Numbered from the stretch's first letter, positions 9,835 to 23,389 are shown. The stretch is DNA of 64,000 nt from Acestrorhynchus altus (GCA_034509495.1 CM067508.1:35401057-35465056), one strand, 5' to 3'. Program-made: numbers and translations. Notes: generated by a model from the sequence alone, not told the origin.

Positions 9835-12200
9835 AGATATCTGGAGAACGGATCCATTATTTATTGCCGATTTTTGTTCCTGTTCCAAAAGCCATGTTAA
9901 CATGAACTTATTGAACTTTGCTTGACTTGAGCTTCAGTACAGGAAGACAAAAGCACACATTACATACAGACGTCCTACCTTCACTTCTTTTAAACTCTCG
10001 CTGGATCGGTCCCGGAAAGATTCTCTTATTCTCATCTGTTCATCTCTCCTTTCATAAGCTCACCGGGCAGAATGTTACCACCTTTATCAGTTTGGGCTCC
10101 AGCAGATGGCATTGCATGAACTTGACCGGGCTGTCAATACCTGCGGGGTGTGCGGTATTGTGTGCTTTATAGTTTGAGAGCAGGTCGTACAATGCAGTGA
10201 ACGTCTCTTTCGATGTGTGGAAAATGGGTCAGAAAGCACGTAATGATTGGCTAATTTGATTGCATCCGGGCATAGCGTGAAGGAACCGGCTGAATTTGCA
10301 GGTGTATGGAAGTGCACGCTCGCGGGACACGAAATCGCAGCCCGGTTCTCCACAGAATGGTGGACAAAATACAAAACAGCACATTCTTAACACATCGAAT
10401 GAGCTTCACTGCACTGTACGAGCTCTTCTCAATCTACGAATCCCACCACACACCCTACAGGTATTTATAACATCTGCAGGAGCCATGCGTGACATTTTTT
10501 CGCCCGATGAGCTTAGTTCTAGTAGAACCTCCCCTTTGTGTGTGGACGTGTTTAAATCTTAATGAATCATTTCTACTAGTTCTCTCCACACCCACCGCAA
10601 AATGTCCCAACCATCCTCATCAATTAGTCATCTGAGCTTAAATATATAATCCTCAGGCAGTACGGGGTCCGTAAAGGGACCCTCGGTCTGAACATGAATG
10701 AACGATGTTTACAGTGAATATGGAAATGTTTCTGCTTAATTCCGAAAAAGAGCAGCAGACCTTATTCTTACCTCCGAGTTGACGGGGAGTAATTAGGCCT
10801 GGACCTTCAGCAGAAAGGGGGGGAAAATGCAGCTGGACACGAGAGCGTCTCTGCAGAACTTAGGAGCAGATGAGCCAAAGAAGCAGGAGTCACTTCATTA
10901 CATCACATTCTTTTAATCCCCTGTTAATTACACGTCCGTGACTAAGCGTCAAAGACCATAAACAGCAAAATCGCTCACATTCTGAGGAACATTTTCTGAT
11001 GAACCTAATCAAAGCGTTGTGTTAGGGTTGAGCATGGCTTGTATGAGCTTTTATGGGTGGGTTGCAACAGTGTCACAAAGGCAACCAGCGTTCGGGTCCA
11101 AAAACCAGGAAGGTTAAAGAAAATGCACAACAATGCTTTGCCTCCAGATCCTGAATGTCTTGATATCTTCTCTACGCACACGGCTGGATCAGTGCCAACC
11201 ACGTGCGTACAGAAGCAGAAATATCTGAAAAATATAGTCATCACTTATTTATGTGGGAGGAGGATCCTGCTGTTTTATTTATAAAGTCTTTTAAATATAG
11301 CGCCCATGAGTAATTCAGAATGGAAGTCTCGGCTCACCTCCTCGTCCAACACCATTTATTCATATAGCCGTCGGAGAAAACGGGGCTCTGTTCTTCAAAT
11401 GGGAAACCATTTTTAAACCTGTCCCTGAAGCTAATCTAATTCCCGTATCGGAGACTACCTGACAAATCTCAGACTCGCCATCCATTTTATATGTTGCAAC
11501 AGTAAATGAATCCCGCTATAAATAAACCAATAACCAAAGGCAAGGCTGTTTGAAGACTCGTATCTAAATAAGAAGAAAAATATTCCTCTTTGGACCTCCT
11601 GCAGGCGTTCGTCAGCATTGCCCATCTTCAGGGTGAACTCCTGCTGCTGCTCTCCTGCCTCCTTCCATCCGCTTGTATTAAAGCGCTGAAGATTCACCCT
11701 AATCACTAATAAGAATGGAGTCCAGAGCTGTTCTGCGTGACTCACCGTCCGCAGGGGGTTGGATAATAATGTAAATATTCTTTTCATCAGCGATGCTGCT
11801 TCAACCCTGAAATGGGCCGATCCTACCCAGGAAGGAAATGATTTATTCAGTGGCCAGTCACCCACAGTAATGCCCGAGCCAAACCACGATCAAATGCCAA
11901 TCGTGCCACATTCAGAAGGACTTTGGCTCCTGGTTGGCCGGTATCACACACTCGTTTCAAATATCATAACTTATTTTCCACCCAGACGACTGCATTAGAG
12001 GACTTAATGCTAATGCCATCACGGCTCGGTGTGCTTCGGAGGAAACAGAGGAGCTGAACAGAAAAGATACCAGACTGAAGGCATCTTCCCCTCCTCGCCA
12101 ACATTCACTTAATCCTTCCTAACCCATCGTTTTTTCCTCCCCTCTGTTTCTCTATCAATCCCTTCCTCGTGCATCAGCACGTCCGGTCCTGACTGATCTA
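9835..12200. other. Intergenic DNA, no gene recognised
   Basis: Open frames here are short, start at random and show no family signature. 10800-12000 looks less repetitive than its surroundings and could hold conserved non-coding sequence, but this cannot be judged from one genome. Confidence 0.6.
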
Positions 12201-12640
12201 CCCTGATGTTACCCGCCCCGGCCTCTCACTACCCCGCTGTCCCCTGTGACGCTGTCCTCATTGAGATCCTCACATTGCCTCAATCACGCCACATCAGAGA
12301 CGGCATTACCAGCTTAGGATTGTTTAACCTGCTGGACTTTCATAATCCTGCGCCTTTATCTCACACACTCATCACTCACACTCGTCCAAACACTGCTCAC
12401 ACTTTAGCTCTACATCTGTATTATTCTGCTTTTACTCCTTTTGTCCCGTTATCGAGCTTTGTGTCTGCGCTCTTTGGTGTCGACCAGAGGAGGACGGGTT
12501 CCCCTTTTGAGCCTTGGTTCCTCTCAAGGTTTCTTGCTCCCAGTCTGAGGGAGCTTTTAAGAAGCTGGATCCTAGATTTCTGCAAAGCTGCTTCGTTGTA
12601 AAAAGCACTTTATTGATCAAATTTGACTGATTGAAGACAT
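12200..12640 (+). mobile_element. LINE 3'-end fragment
   Basis: gtcgaccagaggaggac near 12480, ctcaaggtttcttgctcc and the tail ctgcaaagctgcttcgttgt...cactttattga form the 3' end common to an L2-like fish LINE. The same tail closes the LINE remnant at 32270-33695. The left limit is approximate. Confidence 0.6.
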
Positions 12641-13406
12641 GCCATATACAGGGAAGAAACAATGCCAACGTCACTTGAAAGAGGCCTCTAATTTTAGTTA
12701 GCTGTATGTCCTGAGCTTGACTGTTTTGATCCCGTTTTTTCCTATATTTCTGTGTTCATTTGAACTAGAACTTCCTAAAGGTCCTACAAATAGATAAGAA
12801 GAACCAAATCAAAACACACTTATTTGCTTTCTAAATTTCCCGTTCCAGATAACTGGAATTCTGGGTTGAAGGACGGTCCGATGTTCCTACACACGGTTCA
12901 GAACCTGAGCAAAAGCATGAATGAGTAGTTCTGGAGACCAGAGTGTTGATTATGGAGGTCTTGGAAAGCATTTGTCTTGATCCCGGTGTTTTTACGTACC
13001 TCAAATTTGTGACATCCGTCTTTGCCGATGCAGTTTGCCTTTTATAGCTGTTAAACTGCTTAAACAAAGCTGCCTTTCTAGGGCTGATTTAGTCCCACGT
13101 CCCCAGTTAGGTAGTGTTTCTATTGTGTAATGCTGGGAATATTACCAGCCAAGGGTTTAGTTCTTCCTAGTCCGAGAGCATTTCAGAGCATCCGTCAAAG
13201 TGCATGCAAATGTAGATCATTTGTCGGAAAATCGGACAATCGGAATAGCAGGGTTATTTGAAAGAGGTGATGGAGGAAGTTGTGAGAATTACTTGGACAC
13301 AACCCAGTTATTCCCTTCATAAAGCCGAGGTGCTACGTGAAGCTGCACCTTTGTGCATCGATTTTCCCAAAATCAGAAGAAACCAAAGCATCTGTCCTTA
13401 TTCAAA
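12641..13406. other. Intergenic DNA, nothing recognised
   Basis: No coding or repeat signature was found apart from the elements listed on either side. Confidence 0.6.
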
Positions 13407-13577
13407 CAGTGGTTCTCAGTCCGGGTCCTGCGGTACCACTACAGGTACCACCCTGCAGGTTTAAGAGTCTCCCTTAAATCCAACATATATGATCCAACCA
13501 TTGATCTAAATCATGAGCCGAGCTGGATGTGCGACAGCAGGTCTGTGGTATTCCAGGACCAGGACGGAGAACCACTG
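13407..13577. mobile_element. 171-bp inverted-repeat element (MITE)
   Basis: The left end cagtggttctcagtccgggt and the reverse complement of the right end (cagtggttctccgtcctggt) agree at all but a few positions. The interior is non-coding. This is the layout of a miniature inverted-repeat transposable element. A partial copy lies near 3005-3172. Confidence 0.8.
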
Positions 13578-16500
13578 GCATGAAGGATGCTGAAGAGGTA
13601 CACTGACTCCAAGTGGACACTTTGTGTTACTGTGGTAAACAGCTGATGAGCCACAATCACACCTTTACTTCAAATAAACCGAAAGGTAGAAGATAAATCA
13701 CACATTATCACACATTCTTACACAACGGGTTCTCGCTGCTTTCCTTTAGAACCACAGACGGACTAACAGCACTTCAATCAATCTCTTAAAATACAGTTCA
13801 TGAGACGTTCGGTGACAAAACGTTCGGCACAGAACACTTACAAACCATGTCCAGTTTTCATAGCACGGTTCACAAACCACAGTGGAGTGAGACAGGAATC
13901 CACTGATTGGCCCCGAGGCCTTTATATTCTCAGCTTACACTGTTCCAAGAGATGAATTACAGCGTCATTAAGATAGTTGGTGACAGCAAGTGTCGCATTA
14001 CTATGAAACATTGTGCTCATCCTGGTCCTGATTTATGCTGCCTTCAAGTCTTCCTCTGAAGTTCCAGCTTCCAGGTTTGAAGATCATAATTACAACATGA
14101 CATACATTCAAGCGGTGTTTGGTTGGATGAACATCTGGTCACATGCCCTTGAGCACGAACTGCATGTTTCAGGTGAACATTTCAATGGGGTTTAAGAGCT
14201 AAGAGCTGTGAGTTAGACTTGCTTAGGTGTTGCTTGGTTCGTTGTCTTGTTGCATAACCCAGCGGCACTTCAGCTTCAGAACAGATGTTCTGATACAAAA
14301 TATCCACCAACAAACCAACCAAGAATCTAAACAATGGAGCGTCTTGACGTACATGGACTTCTGGTGCTGTTAGGTATCGGAAAAGCACACCTACGGTTTT
14401 CTTTGGACAGCTGTACCTTTAAACGCATACTATGGTAGCACAACTTGAACCCATGTATTTATGTTATATTTATACGGGATATTTAACCATTTTATTTACT
14501 GTAGTATTTGAATACATTTAATCCTCAAAAATTCATTGGTCTTCAAAATATCATTTATCGCAATTATTTCAAGGACAATTTATCGTCCCCAATAAATTAT
14601 TAGAGGCATACATATGACTTCTTTCCAAAGTAGGGATCGTTGAAAGCTTGGGGATGCATTCCTGCACTGTGACCTGGAAGGCTGTTATAACTGAAGGAAC
14701 TATGAATTATAAGAGAACGTACCGTCATCTGTCCATGTCCTGAAGCTGAAGCGCAGCGGGGACATGCAACAAGGCAAAGACCTGGCCTGAATTCAGTGAA
14801 AATCTGCGGCAGGACTGGAAATGTACAGTACACGCCCAGAGGCCTACAGACATCACAGGGCCAATTTATTCAGTTGTATATTAAGGGGAACTAGAAGTGA
14901 TGTGTTCTTAATTTTATCTTTACAATTTTACACTTTGTCAAGGGAGCGAGGCAAGAAGTGGGACGGGGATGTGAATTAATAGATCTTTACGCTCATTTCA
15001 CTTTTATTACATGATGTTCACATACATGCAGAGTTTTTAATAAAGGTCACACACAGATAAATGAAAACGTACGAGTAGCTCTGACATTTTGTAATTTATG
15101 CATTAAATATCCGTCTCAAACTCGTCCCTATTAAACCCAGCAGATATAACAGAGCGTGGTTTGACCTCTGAGGGCGTTAAGTTTTAATATATCAAACTAT
15201 GTCACTCGTGTTCTTTTCTGCAGTCGGATTTGCATATAATGTCCCGCTCAACCCTTCTGATATTCAACCCAAAGACAGTGCATAAAACCCAAACACTGAC
15301 CTGTAACTGTGGGGCACTTGCAGAGGAGCCTGGAGAAGACTGGAGAAGACTGGAGAAGACTGGAGAAGACTGGAGAAGACTGGAGAAGACCATCAGTGAG
15401 TTTAGATGTGCAGATGTGACAGAGAATATGAGCAGACTTATAAACTGCAACCCCACAAATCACGTGTCCCATCAAAGCAAACCTGTGAAGCACAAAAATG
15501 AGAAAGGAGTGGATGTCATCAGCAACCTTGGACAGTCTGGTCATTCTTTCAGCGTTTTATTGGAACAACACTTGATAAATGAAGACTAGAGCTTCCTTTA
15601 ATCCCCGTATATTATGCAACTACAGCTTCCAGATTATCCTGAAGCGATGCTCTTTGTAAGATCATAGAGAAAAAAATTTTTCAGCAAAACCCAGCGTCCA
15701 GTTCTGAATAAGGCACATATGTAAATGAAGACGCTGGCTCTTGGTCCAGGAGTGTGTATGAATTCTTTTAAAAAAGGCCCTCAGAGGCTACTTTTGGGTA
15801 GTGTGCCTGATCTGGGATATTGAACCTGCTTTTATTTTATTTATAATAAATAATGTATTAATTATTGTAAATTATTTATTAAATATGTAAATCCAACGCA
15901 CTTTTCAAATGCAACTGTGTGAGAATTGCTGCCACTAATCATGCAGTCCTGCTATTCATGTTGACAATTTGCATACTGAGGGAACCTGATTTCCTGGTCA
16001 TTGTGGAAGAGCTTCTGCATTATTTCATGGCCGGCTAAATTGAACTCACTCCAACTGCAAATCCAACAGCACCATCAGGTTTGTTGGTGTTAATCCAACA
16101 GGAGCTGTCCCCTTTCTTTCAAAGCCTGGGGTGGCAGAGCCAGTCACAAAACTCTTACCACATTGGATGATGGCGATGTTCTTGCTGACAGGGTTCAGTT
16201 TCTCGGAGCATTTCTGAGAACGTGTGATTGGTAAAAGTAGTCCAGTTGAGGTCTGATCTGAAGCCAGCGTTCTTCAGAGAAGCCCATTCTGTGAAGGTGA
16301 CAGTAAAGGAAATCCACACACTGCCATTTGCTCGTGTACTTGCGTATAGTATGTGGGCTCTGAGGTTGTTCAATTCCTGTCCTTTTTGCATATTTACAGT
16401 CCATTTTGTCTCAGGTACAGCTGGCGGACAGCACTTCCATTGCACTAATCCATCTGGCCAGGCCTTAAATGAGGATCTTGACGACCAAGCAGGTTTCCTC

Positions 16501-16830
16501 TCCCATTAGCCTTTGATGGCAGCTTTCCTGCTTTGAAATAAATGCCTTTCTAGCTCATTTGTCCATTCCACTTGTATTTTGGTGGACATGTACCACATGC
16601 TTTATGACATCAGGCATAAGGTGTCCTGCATTTAATCGCTTCATGAAAGAGGCTGGCAGTGACCCGACTCTGCCTCTGGTCACGTCATGGCCAGTTGTAC
16701 ATTCTGAGGGTTCAGCAGTTCAGAATGGTGAAGGAAGACATCAAACCCTTTATTCAACCACATACGGGGTTCTGGATGTCCCAGACGGGGCATTTCATTC
16801 ATTTTGTCTCTTGTTAAATTACCCCAAGTT
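13578..16830. other. Intergenic DNA with few recognised features
   Basis: It holds a 10-bp tandem repeat at 15331-15390 and A/T-rich DNA at 14450-14610 and 15830-15900. The segment at 14535-14595 has the tatcgcaattattt style of a common fish DNA repeat. 16150-16500 is open on both strands for about 90 codons, but neither translation resembles a protein I know. Confidence 0.5.
15331..15390. repeat. 10-bp tandem repeat (tggagaagac)6
   Basis: Six perfect head-to-tail copies. It makes open frames in several phases, which explains the apparent repeat-containing ORFs on both strands. Confidence 0.95.
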
Positions 16831-16834
16831 CTAA

Positions 16835-16945
16835 TACTGGCTCTGTGGTGGTCCTGTGGTGGTCCAGACCATTGAAGATCAGGGTAAAAGGAGGAGAATA
16901 AAGTCTGCAGAGAGACAGATGAACTACAGTCTCAATGAGGTGGTC
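16835..16945. mobile_element. Palindromic interspersed element, fragment 1
   Basis: ctctgtggtggtcctg...accattgaagatcaggg...agacagatgaactacagtc matches the outer part of the element seen at 20735-21065, in the same orientation, and as a reverse complement at 18130-18465. Confidence 0.75.
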
Positions 16946-17429
16946 AGAATATTGACTGGTTTATAGTAATGAGAACAATGATCGTATAAGAACTTGACCT
17001 ATAAATAGGGACAGACATCAAGGACACACAGCTGTCTTTCAGGGAAGCCTAGTTATAGTTACAGTAAATACAAACAGCAGGTGATGGAATGTCTAATTTT
17101 GTTCCATTAAAAGAACAATGTAAAAAGTTCTACACCAAAGCCTTCCAAACGAATGGAACTTTAATCAGGTATCATGAAGGTTCTTGGAAAGAACTATACT
17201 TTAGTAACAGTGTGTCATCATTCGATCCTTGGTTCTGTGCCCCACTGACCGCAGCGGTCAGTCTGAAACCTGCTGAAGTAATGCTGGTTCTGGCCACTAA
17301 GTGTCAGTGATACTACACACTCTTTTCTGACCACCCGGTGCTTTGATATACATACAACAGCATCAGCCCATGAAGAAAAGGAAGAAGACACAGCATAGTG
17401 TACAGCACAACAGTGATTCTGTCTACAGC

Positions 17430-18129
17430 AGGTTCTCAACCTGTGGGTTGGGGACCACCAGTGGTCCATGAAGCACTCTTGGGGTCTACAAGCCTATACT
17501 GAGGGAGACAGAAGTCTATATTGGGCCAGTAATTCTAGATTAAATCAGAAATGTCTACATGAAATAATGAGGCCCTTTCGGTGTAGAAGAGCTCCGTGTC
17601 AGGAACAGTGAGCAAACAGATGAGAGAGTCTGGAGACAGGAGTAGTTGCGGGGGTTGAGGGTTTAAGGACAACGAAAACAGGTTACAAAACACAGATAAA
17701 CGATGGGACGGAACTAATATACTCACTAAACAGACCGACCACAACCCCAACATCAACAGCAAAGGACTGACCAACACTGACTGAAAGGGTCTCAATTAGA
17801 GGGACATATTAAGCACACCTGGAACTGATAACGAAGGGGCGGGGTTACAAATGACAGACATAAGGGAGTGGGCGGAGCATGTTAGGAGACAGGACCAAAG
17901 CAAACAACCCATGTGTTGAGAAGCACATGAGGGGAAAAACAAAATGAAGACAAGACAGGAGGACGGGAGATTAACAGGACGGAAACACGCGATGAATTTT
18001 ATTCACATTGAAAAACGTTACTGCAACAGTAAATCACCTGCGTCAGACTGAAGAACAGCTCCTGCACTCTGTGATGACCAATGTGTAATTTTGTACATTT
18101 TTTAATTGAATGAATAAGAAACAATTCTA
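17430..18129. other. Intergenic DNA; short ggttggggaccacca repeat fragment
   Basis: ggttctcaacctgtgggttggggaccacc near 17430-17460 is a phrase common to fish interspersed repeats. A related ggttggggaccactgg occurs at 52688-52703. Nothing else is recognised. Confidence 0.4.
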
Positions 18130-18465
18130 CACTAATTAGCCATAACAATGCTTATACCCCAACAGTCCATCCTATCAGCTCCTCTGATCACACAGGAGCT
18201 CTTTGTGGTTCTATAATTCAGACTGTAGTTCATCTGTTTCTCTGCAGACTTTATTCTCCTCCTTTCACCCTGATCTTCAATGATCAGGACCCCACAGGAC
18301 CACCACAGAGCAGATATGATGTGGGTGGTGGGTCGTTCTCAGCACTGCAGTCACACTGACATGGTGGTGGTGTGTTAGCGTGTGTTGCTGGTACGAGTGG
18401 ATCAGACACAGCAGTGCTGCTGGAGTGTTTAAACACCGTGTCCACTGTGTGTCTTTGTAAATAAA
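18130..18465. mobile_element. Palindromic interspersed element, fragment 2 (left arm)
   Basis: It starts at the attagccataaca end, continues through ctgtagttcatctgtttctc and gatcttcaatgatcagg, and reaches gtgtttaaacaccgtgtcc. The reverse complement matches 20765-21065 closely. The frame encoding a HTHHHHVSVT-like stretch is an accident of the repeat and not a gene. Confidence 0.8.
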
Positions 18466-19059
18466 GAACCCTGCGAGTGTATCCGCCTCCTCGCCTGCTC
18501 TGCAGCGTCGTGACAATGACAAACATGACAACTCGTCCTGTTTGTGTTGTTGGGATGAGTTTGTTGTCTTTTTTCTATACGTGCATTTATACATTTTTAT
18601 TATTGTGAAGAACTTTGTAAGTAAATGTTTATTTACACACTTTCTTACGAGGTCCAGAGAAGTGTCCACTTCCAGAACAGACACTATAACCATCACAGAG
18701 AAGATCTCTCTGTCCTCTGTCCTCCGTCAACTCCAGTTGACAGTTTTTCCTTTACACACACCTTTGTTGTTTTGGCTGCCAGCGACTGTTTATGTCAGCA
18801 CGGCGTCTGTGTTCCAATACTGCAGAACCTTCCATCACCTTTTTCCACAGGTTACTCAGTTCACCTTTACTTCGTGAACGTTACAGGGTGAAGGAGTTGT
18901 GTTTAAGCAGGGCTGTGTTACACGCCATGCAATGTGAAGTAGATCATTTATCAAAATAAAGAAATGATAAAGACGGAAAAATGCACTCATCCTTCATAAT
19001 ATACTATTTAATTATAATTATAGAAGTGCATTTTTTATTTCTAACATCTAGTGACCCCT

Positions 19060-19155
19060 CAGTGTCACTGCCGGACCGAGAACAGTCCACCCACCAGAAA
19101 TGTCCAGCCGACAGCGTCCTGTGGGCAGCGTCCTGTGAGCACTGATGAAGGACTA
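19060..19155. mobile_element. Palindromic interspersed element, fragment 3 (internal part)
   Basis: gtgtcactgccggaccgagaacagtcc, tgtccagccgacagcgtcctgtg and gatgaaggactagagg match the central section of the same element family as I remember it. Confidence 0.5.
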
Positions 19156-19569
19156 GAGGACGACCAACACAAACTGTGCACAGATGTTTTAATAAACTGT
19201 AATCAACTCCTTTAATAAAGAATATGCTGATAATTACATGTATTAATCGTAACCACATATAATACGTAACGTTACAGGACGGCAGTTATCAGGATATAAT
19301 AATGTACTTTCTGTTTTTTGGGATTTTGTCTGTTACATACTGTCCCAGTTTTCCCGCTCCGGTCCTCAGCTCTGACTCCTCCACCTTTTACAAATCAAAA
19401 GCAGATCCAACTTTTAGTTTAACTCATCTCACACCCCGTATATTATTCACCTTCCGTGAGAAAATGAATTCCTCTGCAGAGCTCTAAACTGGTGAGGAGT
19501 CAGAGGAGGCCTTGGGTTTGTCTTTAGGACAACATCTACCCTCCAGACTCAGATTGACTGTGTGTGTCC

Positions 19570-19572
<3 letters not shown>

Positions 19573-19617
<45 letters not shown>
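19573..19617. repeat. (CA)n microsatellite
   Basis: Perfect CA run of about 22 units. Confidence 0.95.
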
Positions 19618-19618
<1 letters not shown>

Positions 19619-19831
19619 CTTCTTCACAAATAAACTGTCCTTCCACTGGTTTAGAATGAAGCGAAACTCTTCAGCAACGTGTAAAAGAAACACTGATATA
19701 TAAACAAACAAACCAGCTACAAGCTCCACACATGAATGCAACTATTATTACTACAATAGATTTTCACTGTTATATTACTGTATATGTACTTTTATACACA
19801 CAACAAACTACAGTACAATGTAGTAAATATC

Positions 19832-19833
<2 letters not shown>

Positions 19834-19888
<55 letters not shown>

Positions 19889-19987
19889 TAATTATAATAA
19901 TAATAATAATAATAATTATGATAATAATAATAATAATAATAATTATAATAATAATAATAATAATAATTATGATAATAATAATAATAA
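19834..19987. repeat. (ATA)n microsatellite with higher-order order
   Basis: ATA/ATT trinucleotide DNA interrupted at regular spacing by aattat and gataat blocks, giving a higher-order unit of roughly 40 bp. The long Ile- or Tyr-only frames are artefacts of it. Confidence 0.95.
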
Positions 19988-20067
19988 AATGATCTTTTTA
20001 AACCACCTTTCAATTAGAAATAATTCTAGAAAAATAAAAAAGGATAATAGTTAATAGTTAAAAAGTG

Positions 20068-20098
20068 CATCATCATCATCATCATCATTATTATTAGC
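20068..20098. repeat. (CAT)n microsatellite
   Basis: About eight CAT/ATC units followed by tta units. Confidence 0.9.
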
Positions 20099-20180
20099 AG
20101 TAGTAAAAAGTGCTATACAATTTGATTTGTAACTGTACCAGTGCTGAACTATTAATAATCAAACTGTGATGTGATGGTTC

Positions 20181-20239
20181 TGTGGCGGCCGGTGTGGCGG
20201 CCGGTGTGGCGGCCGGTGTGGCGGCCGGTGTGGCGGCCC
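20181..20239. repeat. 12-bp GC-rich minisatellite (tgtggcggccgg)5
   Basis: About five copies of a 12-bp unit, GC-rich and with one ggccgg-type site per unit, inside otherwise A/T-rich DNA. Confidence 0.9.
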
Positions 20240-20734
20240 TGTGGCAGCTCTGATGGTTCTTTACAGCTGTTGAAAGGGCAGAAGAACTGCATGCAGTAAC
20301 ATACAGACTGCAGTCGGCACTTATAAGCCCACAGAACTGCAGCTGAGGGCTTGCATAAGTAATGCTAATGAGAACCATGACTGTAGAAAAACAAACAGAG
20401 CACAGTCCCTTCAAAATAAAGCCATCACAGGTCTAGTTCCTCTGCTGGCTGGTGGCAGAACCATGTGAAGCTCCTCCCGTCTTCTTAGGTCATTTTCACA
20501 CCAGCTTTTGGGGCCACTTACACTTAAATTGGAGGTTTTTTCACTTTGAGAAGGTTGGATTGTGGTGAGAACATGATCCAATCTGGTCCTGGCCCACCTG
20601 TGTTCCTCCCATTTGGATTGATTTCACACAAGAACACATCTAAGCACACTTTAACTGTCTGGGAGCAGAGCGAGAAATTGATTAACAGAAGAAGGAGCTA
20701 CTTTAAGAATGACCAACAGAAACACATGAGCTTC

Positions 20735-21065
20735 TATCTCTGACTTCACATCTACAACATGGAGACACTCGGTAGGAGTGTCTGATAGAGTGGACAGTGA
20801 GTGGACACAGGGTTTAAACACTCCAGCAGCACTGCTGTGTCTGATCCACTCGTACCAGCAACACACACTAACACACCACCACCATGTCAGTGTGACTGCA
20901 GTGCTGAGAATGACCCACCACCCACATCATATCTGCTCTGTGGTGGTCCTGTGGGGTCCTGATCATTGAAGATCAGGGTGAAAGGAGGAGAATAAAGTCT
21001 GCAGAGAAACAGATGAACTACAGTCTGGATTATAGAACCACAAAGAGCTCCTGTGTGGTTCCTGT
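20735..21065. mobile_element. Palindromic interspersed element, fragment 4 (right arm)
   Basis: It begins at ctgacttcacatctacaac, passes through gagtggacacagggtttaaac, ctccagcagcactgctgtg and ctgaccattg-type sequence, and ends at aaccacaaagagctcctgtg. It is the reverse complement of 18130-18465 plus more of the interior. Confidence 0.8.
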
Positions 21066-21595
21066 AGGAAAGCTTTTGAAGGCCTCTACCAGTAACTAGA
21101 AATGTTCTTTCAGCCTTTCAGACTCTGAAGGAGGGCATAACTTTGATACTCCTGAACATGTTTGTTCCCAAAGTGCTACACGTGCTTATATTCAGCACAA
21201 TCACAACACCGCGAGAGCAGCAAGATGTCATTTATCTATTTTCCCAAAAACTATTTTCAAAGGTTGTGACATTTTGTAAAAAACATGCCGCAAACACACT
21301 GTAAACACACCGTAAACTACACCTATGAAGCCAGTTGTCACAATAAAAGCAGTATAAACTGATTCATAGAGCATGAGTTTATAAACACAACACAAACATA
21401 AGGGTCAGGCTGTCAGGCTGCCAGTCCAGCAGTGCGTCTGTATTGTCTCTTGGTTTCTTTAATGGCTCGTCGTGGGTCATACCTGGCCTTCCTCAGTGAG
21501 TGTAGAACACATTCCAGACCTTCACCGTGTTGTGATGTGATGTCTTGATTGCATGTTGGGTGTTCTAATACTTTTGGACTTTTCATGTGCAGCTT

Positions 21596-21690
21596 GTAGA
21601 TTTACATTTAAGGCCTTTATCAGACGCCCTTCCCAGAGCGACTTACAAAAGTGCTTTGCTGTTCACTCGGCAAATATCGGTACTTTATAA
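21596..21690. repeat. Common fish repeat fragment (cagacgccctt...agagcgacttacaa)
   Basis: tttacatttaaggcctttatcag followed by gcccttcccagagcgacttacaaaa is a phrase I recognise as a very abundant teleost interspersed repeat of uncertain class. It is non-coding. Confidence 0.55.
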
Positions 21691-21973
21691 TACTCGTCAC
21701 TGTGAGCTGTCCCCCACTCGTCGCTGTCCCCCTCTGTAAGGTGTGATGGACCCTGTTTTTTATTTGTTTGTAAGGGGACTTCATTGAACTGAGAGGTGCA
21801 ACTGAATTGTTCCGATTTCAGTTTCACCTTCTTAACTGTCCAGGTAACAAGATTTTATATTCCAGGTGATTTTTGAGCATTTTTATTTCACAACGTTAGT
21901 CTTTAGACTTGGAACAGGCGTTACACTGAAAACCGACGGCTGATAGAGCATCCTGCTCTGATATTTGTTTATA

Positions 21974-22040
21974 CACACCAATCGGCCATAACATTAGGAC
22001 CACCTCCCTGTTTCTATACATAATGGCATGGCTGATCAGT
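21974..22040. mobile_element. Terminus of a palindromic interspersed element
   Basis: acaccaatcggccataacat followed by taggaccacctccctgtttcta is the outer terminus of the same element family as 18130-18465. Only the end is present, and a weak inverted copy (tggctgatcagtgta) follows about 20 bp later. Confidence 0.6.
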
Positions 22041-23330
22041 GTATGTAACCCCGGTGCCACAGCATATCTGTACACTCGCAGCATCACCACGTCATGTTCT
22101 GCCAACAGCTTTACAGCAACTCTAATAACTTTCAGTTAATTGGTCAATAAAAGGCTCTAATGCATGTGAACGAATATAGGTTTGAAAACGGGAACAGAAT
22201 TCTTTTCCTAAATGACACTCAGAATCACATTTAACCATAAAACTTAAACGACAAATCTTTAAAAAGAGTAGAATTCAGTAAAAACAATCACTCCTGCTGT
22301 GACTGCAATAGAATTATTATACCTTAAAAATAACTTTTAAAAGTAGTGTTCAACATTATAGACGGGAAATTACATAATTCAACTCAATGCCCTGTAAAAA
22401 TGCTTTAAAAAACACACAAAAAACAACAAATTACAGCATCAACAGTTCCCTGAAACGAGAGCAAACACAGCTGTTCCTCCGTGGGAGCTGGATATTTATA
22501 GTAAATACAGACACGGCAGGTGATGAAATGTGTTCTTACCTCATTTGTTCAATTAAAATGTGTGGGACAATAAAGAATTCTACATCAGGGACTTTAGAAG
22601 AAATGCTAAATTCAATGATGTGTATCATCATGTTGTGGTCAAACCACATTACTGGTGTTTTGGTTATTGTGAGACTACAGACGAGTGAGTGGGTCTGGAA
22701 AGAAAGTCTCATATGAACATAAACAAATGCTCAGGTCTTTACACGTCAAATTAGTGATTTTACACCATCACTGGAACCACTTAATGACCACCACCACCAC
22801 CCCCTTCTGACTACACCTAAAAAGAAGGGATGTACTAAAGCATCAATAAAATAAAGATTCTCCACAATTTTATAACACAGTTTAAATACATCAGTCTGAA
22901 CTGCCTGCTTCAACACTAAACACTCAATAAATGAATTCTATACGTCCATCTGTTTCTGCAAACTCTTCATTCTCACACTTTTTAATAAACAATAACTTTG
23001 GAGGCTAGTTTTCAAACCTAAAAGCGAAATGTGTTTCCTGATCTCTGTATAGAATTTAACGCTGCTCCTGCTGCTGCTCCAGGGATACGGGTTTCAATTC
23101 CTGCTGTCTATGAGGGGTTTGTCTGTGTTTATTTGATAAATATACTAATTCCATCCTGGGACACATTTACATATGTTAGATGTGTGATTGGTGAGCACAG
23201 TGATCGTATTCCATGAATAATTTAACCGATTTGAATGTGTTTAGGGTTCAGTGTGGAGCAGCGGAGTGGAGAAAATAATATATATACTTAGTACCTTACA
23301 GTAATGTGAATTATATTTTAGTAATGCTTT
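22041..23330. other. A/T-rich intergenic DNA, no gene recognised
   Basis: Short frames only, and the translations have no family signature. Nothing regulatory is recognised. Confidence 0.6.
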
Positions 23331-23334
23331 AGTA

Positions 23335-23366
<32 letters not shown>

Positions 23367-23389
23367 ACACACACACACACACACACACA

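Noticed and set aside
12206..12601. 131-codon + strand frame
   Set aside because: It overlaps the LINE tail and a low-complexity C-rich region, with no domain.
15230..15589. 119-codon + strand frame with a repeated EDWRRLEKTG-like stretch
   Set aside because: The repeat is the 10-bp tandem array. The flanks show no family match and no splice context.
16155..16509. Overlapping 90-96 codon frames on both strands
   Set aside because: Neither translation is recognisable. They could mark conserved non-coding DNA, but a single sequence cannot show that.
18277..20969. Similar His/Ser-rich frames at 18277-18696 (-) and 20778-20969 (+), resembling duplicate small genes
   Set aside because: They are two copies of the palindromic interspersed repeat in opposite orientation.
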